Under the pieces are notes generated by a model that was given only the letters and a program-made list of their open reading frames with translations, was not told where the DNA came from and made no database searches. From NCBI GenBank assembly GCA_022836915.1, contig CP094668.1:5394001-5458000 (forward strand): a stretch of DNA of 64,000 nt, in the 5' to 3' direction. This DNA comes from Paenibacillus sp. OVF10 (GTDB lineage Bacteria > Bacillota > Bacilli > Paenibacillales > Paenibacillaceae). Each line of letters begins with the position of its first letter. The stretch's first letter is position 1. A program made the translations under genes and the position numbers. Positions 26,453-35,802 of the stretch are shown piece after piece.

Positions 26453-27853
26453 TCAAGCGGCTTCGCTTGTTTTCTTCTCATCCTCGGACCAGCTTTGCCG
26501 TGTCATGGTACCCCATGAGTTGTTGTTTTGCATGAACTGCACATGTCCCTGCAATCTCCACAGTACGCCCAGCTGATGGTAACCCACGAATTTCAGCGCG
26601 GAGTAGACGAGCATTTTGACCAGATCGGAGAGTTTGTTGTAACGCTTGAAAGCAATCTCCTCCAGAACAAGTGCGCCTACACTCAGCAGATAACCACTCA
26701 CAAAGTTCAGCAGTCCGAACAGAACCAGAATCGGCCATTGCGTCATATCCAGAAGCACATATCCAGCGAGAGCCAGAAGTCCGGTAATCCGGAAATACGG
26801 GTTGAGCGCTTCAAAAAGGACGTTATATGGCATGGTCACCATACCCATAACCTTATATTTCGGATTGAACAACATGCCCCGATTCTCCAGCATGTTCTTC
26901 AGGTTCCCACGGCCCCAGCGCTTGCGCTGACTGGACAAGATCCGGTAGGAATCCGGTGCCTGCGTCCAGCATACGGCCTCAGGACAGAAGGCAACGCGGT
27001 ACTTCAATTTGTTTTCCAGCATATAACGGTGAAGCTTGATGATGATGTTCATGTCTTCCCCAGGATAACCATCCCGGTATCCGCCTACGGCGATAACAGC
27101 GTCCTTACGGAACATCCCGAAGGCACCAGAGACAATGATCAGACCGTTCATGTGACTCCAGCCAATCCGTCCACCCAGGAAGGCTTTGAGATATTCAATC
27201 GACTGGAACATGGGCCAGATCTTGCGTGGCAGTGATACATCTTGCACTGCCCCGTTTTCAATTTTGCAGCCATTGGCGATCCGTACATCTCCACCGATGG
27301 CTACCGTCTCTTCCGGATTCTCCATATACATGCGTGCCATGCGGATCAGGGCATCCTTCTCCAGCAACGAATCAGCATCGATGGAAGAGATCAACGGATA
27401 ATGGGACAGGTTGATCCCGGCATTGAGGGAATCGGCCTTACCGCCGTTTTCCTTGTCAATGACATACAGATCAGGGAACTCTGGATTGTGGTAGATCCCA
27501 CGAATTTTCTGACAGGCGATCTTACCCCGAATCTTCGTGTTGGGTACTGGCTTCAGACGATATTCTTCCAACAGGATATTCAGTGTCGCATCACTGGATC
27601 CATCATTTACAACAATGACTTCATACGTTGGATAATTCAGCGTCATCAGGCAGTTCACATTTTCAATAATCGTCAATTCCTCGTTGTATGCCGGTACCAG
27701 CAGTGATACTGAAGGAACCAGTTCCGAGCCTGACAATGTATTGTATTTTGAATAATGCGACCGCCGGAAGATCGTCCAGATGTTACGGAACGATAAGGCC
27801 AGAATGGAAAAATAGAGCGTATTTACAAAAACAACATAGTAGATTGCGACCAT
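26453..27853 (-). CDS. Processive family 2 glycosyltransferase (polysaccharide synthase)
   Basis: 466 residues from ATG 27853. A membrane helix at the start, then the GT2 domain: VPAYNEE, VVNDGSSDATL, the DxD in SIDADSLLEKD, the acid loop PGEDMN and the QRKRWGRG motif (QxxRW), then three or four C-terminal helices (GYVLLDMTQWPILVLFGLL). This is the layout of processive synthases such as IcaA/PgaC, HasA and BcsA; no PilZ domain is present. A ribosome site GGAGGGG lies inside the end of the HEAT gene, so translation may begin at a CTG near 27883, adding LLRDLLLIYG, an extension of the first helix. It would polymerise nucleotide sugars and extrude the chain, probably using the product of the dehydrogenase at 23914. 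Confidence 0.88.
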   Translation of the reverse strand: MVAIYYVVFVNTLYFSILALSFRNIWTIFRRSHYSKYNTLSGSELVPSVSLLVPAYNEELTIIENVNCLMTLNYPTYEVIVVNDGSSDATLNILLEEYRLKPVPNTKIRGKIACQKIRGIYHNPEFPDLYVIDKENGGKADSLNAGINLSHYPLISSIDADSLLEKDALIRMARMYMENPEETVAIGGDVRIANGCKIENGAVQDVSLPRKIWPMFQSIEYLKAFLGGRIGWSHMNGLIIVSGAFGMFRKDAVIAVGGYRDGYPGEDMNIIIKLHRYMLENKLKYRVAFCPEAVCWTQAPDSYRILSSQRKRWGRGNLKNMLENRGMLFNPKYKVMGMVTMPYNVLFEALNPYFRITGLLALAGYVLLDMTQWPILVLFGLLNFVSGYLLSVGALVLEEIAFKRYNKLSDLVKMLVYSALKFVGYHQLGVLWRLQGHVQFMQNNNSWGTMTRQSWSEDEKKTSEAA

Positions 27854-27875
27854 GCCGTAGATTAATAATAGATCC

Positions 27876-29084
27876 CTAAGCAGTGTAATCCCCTCCTACC
27901 GTAGCGACACCTGTGCGTTTCTTGCTGGTTCTGTTCTCTCGGACAGGGCCAAAATAGCGATCGTACAGCAGTCTTTTTTTGTTATGTGCAATCATCTGCT
28001 CTACAGCTCTGTCATCGGTTCTCGTGTGCTGCATGGTACTCTCAATCTGCTGCATCGCAATCTCGCGCTCAGCAACTGTACCTTGCACCGCAGCCTGACA
28101 CAGCGCTTCGAATCCCGGTTCACCGAGCTTGCTCAGACTCTCCGCACTGTTATAGCGAACTCTCCAGTCTTCATCCCGCAGCGCTTTGCGCAGCAATGGA
28201 ATACTGCCAGATGCATGTTTTGAACCAAGCGCTTGTACCACTTCGGCGCGAACTTCCGGATCGGGGTCCTGGATCAGCTTCAGAATTGTCTCATCCCGGA
28301 GTGCCGGACTTGCGCTAAGATACAGCTTCACCGCTTCGGCACGTACATCCTGATGCTCTGCGCCTACCAGTCTGTCGAGTGCAGGCATCACTTCAGGTAC
28401 AGCCTGTCCCCACATGGCAACCAGTCCGACTTTGACAAAATCAGGATTCCGATCCTCCAGCAATTCAATTAGAATTCTGCTCGTATCCAGACTCGTTTCG
28501 AGCAGAATATCTGCTGCCAGATGGTGAATGGACTTACCTTTGGTTAACAGCAACGCAAGCATGTCTTTCAGTTCACCTTGCCGAGTCGTACATCTGGAGA
28601 TGGATCGACCAATCATAATGGCCATCGGGCCCGGTTTCTCATCCTTCAGCAATTCCATCAAACCCGGAACGGCTTCGGGACAACGCATGCCACCCAAGCG
28701 ATACGCCGCATCGATCTGGCGACCGTAACGCAGACGGCCCAATTCCTTCAGATCATGCTCTACGAACCCTGCTTCACGGCACAGTGCGATTAATTTGTCG
28801 CGATACTCACCCTTGAACTGGTCGATCCATTCAATCAGCCTGTCCTGAATGACTCTGCGTTCCAGCGGAGCCAGCTTGCCTGGTGGCAATTTGAGTGGAC
28901 TATTCTCGGTCAAGGCTGTTTGCAGATAGGTGAAGTAGTCACGCTGCTTCAATTCATAAAACGCCGTCTTACGTCGTTTGCCATTGTGGGACATTTTCAT
29001 GGCAAACAATACGATGACGCCTACAACAACAAGTGCGATACAGATGTACAAAAACAGATAGGCCAAAGCCAAACTTGGAAACAT
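27876..29084 (-). CDS. Membrane-anchored HEAT-repeat protein of the polysaccharide cluster
   Basis: ATG 29084 behind AAAGGAGG. Residues ~5-30 are a membrane helix (AYLFLYICIALVVVGVIVLF). Then about 370 cytoplasmic residues, mostly helical, with several HEAT repeats around residues 130-340 (PEAVPGLMELLKDEKPGP; DVRAEAVKLYLSAS; DPEVRAEVVQALGSK; DWRVRYNSAESLSKLG). HEAT arrays are protein-binding scaffolds. It lies 26 bases from the anchored glycosidase gene upstream and directly before the synthase, so it probably docks regulators or partners onto the synthase. No enzyme motif. Confidence 0.82.
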   Translation of the reverse strand: MFPSLALAYLFLYICIALVVVGVIVLFAMKMSHNGKRRKTAFYELKQRDYFTYLQTALTENSPLKLPPGKLAPLERRVIQDRLIEWIDQFKGEYRDKLIALCREAGFVEHDLKELGRLRYGRQIDAAYRLGGMRCPEAVPGLMELLKDEKPGPMAIMIGRSISRCTTRQGELKDMLALLLTKGKSIHHLAADILLETSLDTSRILIELLEDRNPDFVKVGLVAMWGQAVPEVMPALDRLVGAEHQDVRAEAVKLYLSASPALRDETILKLIQDPDPEVRAEVVQALGSKHASGSIPLLRKALRDEDWRVRYNSAESLSKLGEPGFEALCQAAVQGTVAEREIAMQQIESTMQHTRTDDRAVEQMIAHNKKRLLYDRYFGPVRENRTSKKRTGVATVGGDYTA

Positions 29085-29110
29085 GTGAAAAGGTCCTCCT
29101 TTATACTCAT

Positions 29111-31334
29111 TTATTCGATCTGAAAACTAGGAATTTTTTCATAGCTCTTCTTCATTTTTTCGTAGCTTAGCTTCAGGCGTTCACTATACTGCACCTGCTC
29201 CCAAGGCTGCCAGCTATATACGGGCAATGTCTTCAGATCCAGGGTCGTCTGTTCACCCCCAGGCCAAGATACTTTCTTCGTGGCGCGGTCCGTTAACCAC
29301 GGAATGAGGGTAACACCTTCCACAGCAACTGTGGAGAACTCACGTCCATTCTTGAGCGGCCCATAGTCGATCGCTTGCAGCGAACTCGGATCACCGAACC
29401 CGAGCAGCATCCAGGGAATTCGCATCTCCACTTGATTGCCGTTATACTGCCATGCCGTTAATGAATCCGTATCGGGCTGACCGGGAGCTGTCGTTCCCCG
29501 CTTCAATGTTCCGACCTTTTCATTCATGAATGGATGAGCAGATCGGGTATCCGGCGGTGTCATTCTCAGGCTGACTGCCAGATTCCATGGGTGGAACGGA
29601 TCTGCGGAGTCTGACTGCTGATCTGGTAGCATGTCGTATCCATCCTTGCCATACAGACGCTGATTAAAGTCATAATCCTTGGCAATCTCCACCTGTGATT
29701 CTTCATCCTGCCCCAGTGTAATCACCGTCTCAAGACCATCACTGAGCGTCCGGCCCGGGAGTAACTTGTCAGGCTGACTGCCTCCAGCAAGTGTATCGGT
29801 CCCAATTCGTAACACTGCCTTATCCGGGTCAAACGGTTGATCCAAGGTCAGCCCAATATACAGATAAGCTTCATCATGGGTCATCTTCATTTCCTGAATG
29901 CCGTCCACTTGGCCCTGCCAGGTCGTGACCTCTTCATCCTTCAGATCATTCCAGTCATCCAGTGATCCGTCGATGGTCAACTGTTCCTGTTTACCGGGGT
30001 CCATGGCAAGCAGACCAAACATCTTCTCGTTTGTCAGTACGTTCAGCCAATATGCACGGCGATCAGCCGGGATTTCCAGTGGCATCGTGTTCCATGTTTT
30101 TTGAACCATTCATCCTGCCACATGAACACAATCGCTCCCGAGTATCCTTCATCATAGATATCCTGCGTCAGTGACGCGTCAATATCTCCCTGCTCTACTT
30201 CGTTATGTCCACCCTGATTCCGTCCTCCCATACCCAGATGGGAAATACCAAGAGAAGAGGGTACGCCATACTCTGTAATCATTACAGGCATATCGGAAAA
30301 CTCGGCTTTCAGCTTGCGCAGATAACTTTTGTACGTGTTGTACTCACCGTTCTCATCCTTGATCGTTTGGAGTGTTTTATCGATATGGAACAAATCCGGG
30401 TAATACGGGTACACATGGTAGGCTGCAAAATAACCTCCCTGCCATGCCTCCGGCTGAATATGTCGGGCATCCACACTGACGAGATCCTCTTCATACAGCG
30501 GCTCGCCGGGATGATCCAGCACATCGGTCGTTACCCAATTGGTGAAGGTCATCGGATGTTCCCATCCATACTTCTTCTCCAGGACCGCCGCATGATCCAG
30601 TAACTCTGCGAGCCAGTTCTCGAACGGTGACGCTTCTGGACTCGCCGAGAAATAAGCTCCCTTGTACTGCGGCACGTCCGCATGTTTTGCGTTTGTGTTG
30701 TCTACCATCGCCGGGTCCCATTCCGTCCCCACATGCCAGGCCATCAGGTATTTTCCTGCATTCGTTTTGTATTTGCCGCTGGACTCTCCCTGCTTGGCAG
30801 GAATGTCCGCATCGCCATAGACAGCAGATACGGCCTTTTCAATCTCCTGCTTGAACGTCTGCTCAATATGGGCTGCATAGGCATCCTGTTTCTCAATCAA
30901 CTCTTCTTCAGGTGACCATATGCCCTGTATAAAATATAACGGTTGCTCCCGGCCGCGGTTATATTCGACTAATGCGGAGTAGAAAATGGGTTCGTGAACC
31001 GTGTATACCCGGATTACATTGGCTCCCAGATCCTCGATCTGCTGGAACCACCGCAAGTAATCCTCTTTGGTCAGCGGGAATTCTCCCGGGTAATGCCCCG
31101 GTGAAGTTGCGCCCAGGTTGACACCTTTGACGAACATCTCCTCCACGTTCCATCTGGCCCGTATTCCATGAACCGGTCTCCATCGGTCTTGAATTTCATC
31201 TCCGTGCCGTTCTCCGCTGTGTACGTAACGAGCTTGGGTTGCATATAGTGCCATCCGGCAAATATCCCACCGGTCACCACCACTGCTCCTGTCAACACCG
31301 TTAATAGCCAGCGTCTTCGTCTTTGTCTGCTCAT
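29111..31334 (-). CDS. Membrane-anchored glycosidase-like protein with C-terminal carbohydrate-binding-like domain (two frame breaks)
   Basis: ATG 31334 behind AGAGGTGAG. Residues ~10-30 are a membrane anchor (WLLTVLTGAVVVTGGIFAGW). One added G near 31143-31144 gives DGTWEEMFVKGVNLGATSPG; one added A in the T6 run 30097-30102 gives EWFKKTWNTMPLEIP. The joined protein is about 740 residues. The central part is a GH2/GH5-like TIM barrel, with WHVGTEWDP (Glu about 203, acid/base) and PVMITEYGVPSS (Glu about 354, nucleophile). The last ~240 residues (LTIDGSLDDWNDL; DEAYLYIGLTLDQPF) look like a CBM9/DOMON-type sugar-binding domain. It is the first gene of the polysaccharide cluster and probably edits or cuts the polymer outside the membrane. 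Confidence 0.75.
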
Positions 31335-32082
31335 GTCTTTAGATTGCTCACCTCTCTAATATGCATCCTGCTTCAACATCGAATGGTCCAACATGAAGTT
31401 TACGAATCATTCCGCTTCGGATGTCCGCTTGGTAGAGATGTCAGCGGTGTAGTTCTCACTATAGCGCTAAGACTCTGCATTTGTAACTAGGCTGATGGAA
31501 GCAAACATGAAATGGAACATTCTGCCCATAATTCGTAAAAAGCGCCATCAACTAGCATCCGAAAGCCTCCAGGATACGTCTGATTCCCAAACACTAATAT
31601 TTGCTGGAATCGCATGGATTAGATACCCTGCTGATCTTGCACTTCTGGAACCTTTATTGTTATGTGCAACGCGGGTACAGGCAACGTTTGCCGTTTGAAC
31701 ACATACCCCATTAAACGCGAGTTATATTTTAAAGTTGCGGACCTTTTTACAGTATTAACCATAAAGATTACAAAATTGATACTATAGTCCGATAACGCAT
31801 CAGCGATATTCCGCGTCACATCAAGGTTTTCTGAAAAATGCAGAAAATCAAAAAGGACATCAGTCCCCCTCTATAGGACTGTGCCCATTTATAACCCTTT
31901 TACAAAAACCCAAATGAACGCCCGGTCATCACCCAGAGGTCACAGATCTCTCACATTAAATGTAAAAAAGCACATCTTATTTCCTAATTTCTGCCTCTAA
32001 TATAGCTAACCCATAATTGTGTCCAATTTGCAAAATAATTCCGGTTGCTGCATTTCGAATTGTCGGATATGCTTATAAAACA
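31335..32082. other. Long intergenic region upstream of the polysaccharide cluster
   Basis: About 750 bases without a supported gene; short frames here have no ribosome sites or family features. It must hold the minus-strand promoter for the polysaccharide genes. A small hairpin-like pair GGACATCAGTCC / GGACTGTGCCC lies about 31856-31890. Its length suggests a complex control region or a lost gene. Confidence 0.4.
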
Positions 32083-32096
32083 AGAACACTTGTTCC
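32083..32096. promoter_or_regulatory. LexA (DinR) operator
   Basis: GAACACTTGTTC at 32084-32095 matches the Gram-positive SOS box GAAC-N4-GTTC exactly. It lies about 95 bases before uvrX, which fits damage-induced control of uvrX-yolD. Confidence 0.85.
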
Positions 32097-32190
32097 ATAC
32101 TGTAAATAAACTGTTAATTATCGATGTTCAAATGAAGATCATTGATACTTAACAGATGAGCTTAGCATCACGGATAAGGAGAGAAGTCTT

Positions 32191-33435
32191 ATGCCCCGCC
32201 AAGACAGACGTGTCATCATGCTGGCAGACTGCCAGTCATTCTATGCCAGTGTGGAGAAGTCTGCACACCCCGAATACAAGGACCGCCCCCTCGTTGTTGC
32301 GGGAGATCCGGCGCGCCGTTCGGGTATTATTCTTGCGGCCTGTCCACTCGCCAAGTCCTATGGAATTACGACAGCAGAACGACTGGGCGAAGCGCTTGCC
32401 AAATGTCCGGATGTTGTTGTTGTTCGCCCTCGGATGGCCGAGTACATTCGGGTGTCCCTTCATATTACGCGTATCCTTCAGTCTTACACCGATCTGGTGG
32501 AACCCTATAGTATTGACGAACAGTTTCTCGATGTCACCGGAAGCCTGGATCTGTTCGGTAGTCCCGAGACGATTGCCCGCAGCATTCAATCGAGGGTGAT
32601 GGATGAGACGGGTGTGTACATTCGGATCGGTATCAGTGATACGAAGGTCGTTAGCAAGATGGCCTGTGATCTATATGCCAAAAAAGTCCCTAGTGGCATC
32701 TGCACGCTGCCTCGCAAAGATCTGCCTTCAACCATCTGGGAGAAGCCTGTGCGAGACATGTTCATGGTTGGTTCCCGCATGGCACAGCATCTCTACAAGA
32801 TGGGCGTCCATACGATCGGTGATCTGGCCCAGACCCCATTGTCCCGACTGAGAGAACGTTGGGGTGTAAATGGTGAGGTACTGTGGCGTATCGCCCGCGG
32901 TATTGACGATTCCCCGGTCAAACCCGGGACATATGCTCATCAGCAGCAGGGAATCGGACATCAGATGACGCTGCCCCGGGACTATGACTCCTGGGAAGAT
33001 ATCAAAGTGGTACTGCTTGAACTGGCGGAACTCGTCAGTCGACGTTCCCGGGACAAATCACTCATGGGCCATGTGGTCTCGGTTGGTTGTCGCGGACAGG
33101 ATTATGATCGGCCAACCGGTTTCTCCCGCCAGATGAAGGTGAATGAACCCACCAACATTACGGATGAAGTATACGATGCGGCAGCAGCTCTGTTCCTGCG
33201 CCATTGGGACGGATTACCCATCCGCCGCATCAGCGTGTCATTGACCGGACTTGTACCCGATTCTGAAGTACAGCTGTCCTGGTTTGATGACCGTGAACGT
33301 AAAAGAGAATTGGAACGTGCCACGGATGATATCAAGCGCAGGTACGGAGATACCGCCATCATGCGGGCATCCTCCCTCTGCTCGTCCGCGCAAGCCCATG
33401 AACGTTCTCATAAAATTGGAGGTCATTATAAATGA
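32191..33435 (+). CDS. uvrX: Y-family DNA polymerase, UvrX type
   Basis: ATG 32191 behind AAGGAGAGAAG. 414 residues: LADCQSFYASVE (first metal-binding Asp) near residue 12, YSIDEQFLD (catalytic Asp-Glu) about residue 110, the helix-hairpin-helix region (MGVHTIGDLAQTPL) and a little-finger domain. UvrX/YqjW proteins carry out error-prone translesion synthesis after DNA damage. A LexA box lies upstream. The next gene, a YolD-like protein, overlaps by four bases, a common pairing in bacilli. Confidence 0.93.
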   Translation: MPRQDRRVIMLADCQSFYASVEKSAHPEYKDRPLVVAGDPARRSGIILAACPLAKSYGITTAERLGEALAKCPDVVVVRPRMAEYIRVSLHITRILQSYTDLVEPYSIDEQFLDVTGSLDLFGSPETIARSIQSRVMDETGVYIRIGISDTKVVSKMACDLYAKKVPSGICTLPRKDLPSTIWEKPVRDMFMVGSRMAQHLYKMGVHTIGDLAQTPLSRLRERWGVNGEVLWRIARGIDDSPVKPGTYAHQQQGIGHQMTLPRDYDSWEDIKVVLLELAELVSRRSRDKSLMGHVVSVGCRGQDYDRPTGFSRQMKVNEPTNITDEVYDAAAALFLRHWDGLPIRRISVSLTGLVPDSEVQLSWFDDRERKRELERATDDIKRRYGDTAIMRASSLCSSAQAHERSHKIGGHYK

Positions 33436-33773
33436 GTAAAAAATTGCAGCAAAACGGTATCTTCGAGTCCTCACGCATGATGCTCCCCGAACACCGGGAA
33501 GCTTACATTCTTCATCAGGAACAACTTGCTCCTCGTACCCGCCCATCCCTGGATGCCCAGGCCGCGGAAGAAATGTCCCGTTTGCTCAGCAACTCGATGA
33601 TGCTTGGAGATAGGGTCACTATTACGTTGTTTCACGAACATGACGATATCCGTTACACGGGGCAGGTGCTTCGGCTGGACCGTCCTGCCCGGACCCTCAG
33701 ACTACTGATGGAAGATGGGTCCCGGGATATTCAGATGAACCTCATTACGGATGTGGCGCTTGCCAATGAATGA
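33432..33773 (+). CDS. yolD: YolD-like protein
   Basis: ATG 33432 overlaps the uvrX stop (ATGA). 113 residues with FESSRMMLPEHREAY, then a small barrel-like part (GDRVTITLFHEHDDIRYTGQ; LRLLMEDGSRDIQMNLITDV). YolD-family proteins are small partners of Y-family polymerases and are structurally UmuD-like. Coupled translation and the shared LexA box support a joint SOS role. Confidence 0.9.
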   Translation: MSKKLQQNGIFESSRMMLPEHREAYILHQEQLAPRTRPSLDAQAAEEMSRLLSNSMMLGDRVTITLFHEHDDIRYTGQVLRLDRPARTLRLLMEDGSRDIQMNLITDVALANE

Positions 33774-33982
33774 AGGGGTATCCCCCCGGTGTTGTGGATA
33801 TTCCATGATAGATGCAGCATTGCCGTTGCCATGCAGGACTGTCTTCCTACACTTCCTGGTGAATACCAAAAGCAGCCGACGAGACATATCCTGACCATTC
33901 ACTTCGTTCTAAAGAAGCAAAATATCAGATAAGTGATTCATCGGCTACATATAAGGGTAAAGCTTCTTTTTCTGAAAAACTT

Positions 33983-34924
33983 TTAGAAAAAACTCCAGTC
34001 AAATTCCTTTGACAGACGCTCGAGCAGATGCACGCCGGCAATACTGTTGCCTTTGCGATTCAGAGCCGGACCAACAAGACCTATGCCGAATTGTCCCGGT
34101 ACAAGGGTCAATATGCCTCCGGATACTCCACTTTTGGCGGGTAAGCCGACCTCGATGGCAAATTCGCCTGATGCATTATACATACCACAGGTGGTCATGA
34201 AGGTTTTGGCAATCTGAACATAGCGACGAGGGATGAGTTCTTCTCCCGTAATTGGATCTGTTCCATTATAGGCCAGAACGAGTGACATTCGAGACAGATC
34301 TGCACACGTCACTTCAATGGAGCAATGACGGAAATACACGGCAAGCACGTCTTCAACGTCATCCTTAATGACCCCGTTGTGCTTCAAAAAGTAGCCAAGT
34401 GAACGATTCATATGACCGCTCTCCGATTCGGACTGGAATACCTCTTCGTTATAGCCCAGCTGATCATTATTCGCCAGTTTGCGGAAAAACTCCAGAATGC
34501 GGCGTGATTTTTCTTCCTTACAGTCTCCTCCAACAAGCGAGGACACCGTAATCGCACCTGCATTAATCAATGGATTAAATGGAATACCGGGTTCAACCAA
34601 TTCAAGCTTGATCATCGAATCGTAATCGTCGCCTGTCGGTTCTTTTCCTACATTAAAGAAAACCGCTTCTTCCCCATGATCCATCAGGGCCAGAATAAGG
34701 GTAAATACTTTGGAGATACTTTGCATCGTAAATGGAACACCGCAATCCCCTGCCGACACATGGTTTCCTTCGGCGTCCATGATATGTATACCAAGCTCAT
34801 CCTGAGAGGCTTTGACAAGCTCTGGGATATAAGAAGCCACCTTACCCTGCCCGGTGTGCAAACGACTGGTCTCCAGCCACTCCGGCAGTAATGCATTCAG
34901 ACGTTCCATGGTTGAATTGCTCAT
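33983..34924 (-). CDS. glsA: Glutaminase A
   Basis: ATG 34924 behind GGAGGAGATG. 313 residues of the serine-dependent beta-lactamase fold glutaminase family. The active site MQSISKVF (Ser-x-x-Lys) is near residue 66; INAGAI, the SLGYFLKHNG region and KSGVSGGILTLVPGQ near the C-terminus are conserved. It converts L-glutamine to glutamate and ammonia. It stands alone with no transporter beside it. Confidence 0.95.
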   Translation of the reverse strand: MSNSTMERLNALLPEWLETSRLHTGQGKVASYIPELVKASQDELGIHIMDAEGNHVSAGDCGVPFTMQSISKVFTLILALMDHGEEAVFFNVGKEPTGDDYDSMIKLELVEPGIPFNPLINAGAITVSSLVGGDCKEEKSRRILEFFRKLANNDQLGYNEEVFQSESESGHMNRSLGYFLKHNGVIKDDVEDVLAVYFRHCSIEVTCADLSRMSLVLAYNGTDPITGEELIPRRYVQIAKTFMTTCGMYNASGEFAIEVGLPAKSGVSGGILTLVPGQFGIGLVGPALNRKGNSIAGVHLLERLSKEFDWSFF

Positions 34925-35060
34925 ATGTCATCTCCTCCACATCTCTATATAAGCAAGTATCTTGCATGAAATGTTGAACCCATGCACCATGATGATAATG
35001 AGCTCCAGCCATCTCATGCAAGATGCCCTATATTATCTGATTACCCTCAGAACAGTTCCT

Positions 35061-35543
35061 TTACCGCTTCGTTTGAAGATTTAACTCCAAAATCTCACCA
35101 GGAAGACCATCGTAATCGCCTGTCCAGGTGGATACAAAGTTCTGGCGGGTCAAGATCCGGCGGGAAGCAGCGTTACCCGGATCGATAACTGCATAGAGTG
35201 ATCCAATCCCTGCGGCTTGTGCCTGAATAATCAACCGTGACGCTATGGATGTGCCTTGGCCTTTGCCCCAATGTTCAGGCAGGATCATGTAACCTATCTC
35301 AGCCTTGGTCGGGTCCTCCTGATCCGGAATCAATTTGGCATACGCCACACCGGCACCCTCTTCACTAAAAACCCGGTAATGTCCGCAAGTGGAACGCTCA
35401 TTAAACTCCAGCATGGACTCAAATTGCGTTCTCGCCTCTTGCTCCGGTATTGCACGTTCTGTAATCTGTTTCATTACTTCCATATTGGAAACCAATGCAT
35501 AATAATCATCAAAATCAGGTTGCGTGTATTTAATGAACTTCAT
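35061..35543 (-). CDS. GNAT-family N-acetyltransferase
   Basis: ATG 35543 behind GAGGAGGC. 160 residues: AEIGYMILPEHWGKGQGTSI holds the acetyl-CoA binding motif (xxGxGxxx), followed by ASRLIIQAQAAG and NAASRRILTRQNFV, as in RimJ/RimL-like enzymes. The acceptor is unknown. Monocistronic. Confidence 0.88.
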   Translation of the reverse strand: MKFIKYTQPDFDDYYALVSNMEVMKQITERAIPEQEARTQFESMLEFNERSTCGHYRVFSEEGAGVAYAKLIPDQEDPTKAEIGYMILPEHWGKGQGTSIASRLIIQAQAAGIGSLYAVIDPGNAASRRILTRQNFVSTWTGDYDGLPGEILELNLQTKR

Positions 35544-35702
35544 GATATGCCTCCTCTGGGGTACATAACTTATCTTGGTCTTGTTGAATTCACCTAGAGT
35601 ATAACAGATGCGAATGATGGAATGCACACAAGGCACCACGCTCGCAGGCAGCCAGATGGTCCGATAGGCCAACAAGTCAGCAATCTGACCACTGTAGATA
35701 CC

Positions 35703-35731
35703 AAAAAGCGGCCTCAACTGGAGACCGCTTT
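35703..35731 (-). terminator. Terminator of the OFA transporter gene
   Basis: On the minus strand AAGCGG ... CCGCTTTTTGG, about 70 bases past the stop at 35803. Confidence 0.7.
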
Positions 35732-35802
35732 GTTTACTTTGTTTTTTAATTTGCTTTTTAAGATGAAGAAATATTCTCTGTCCCGTACTTCCAGTGCATG
35801 TG

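Noticed and set aside
31495..31819. Short frames on both strands upstream of the polysaccharide cluster
   Set aside because: No ribosome site or recognisable composition; I leave the stretch as non-coding.
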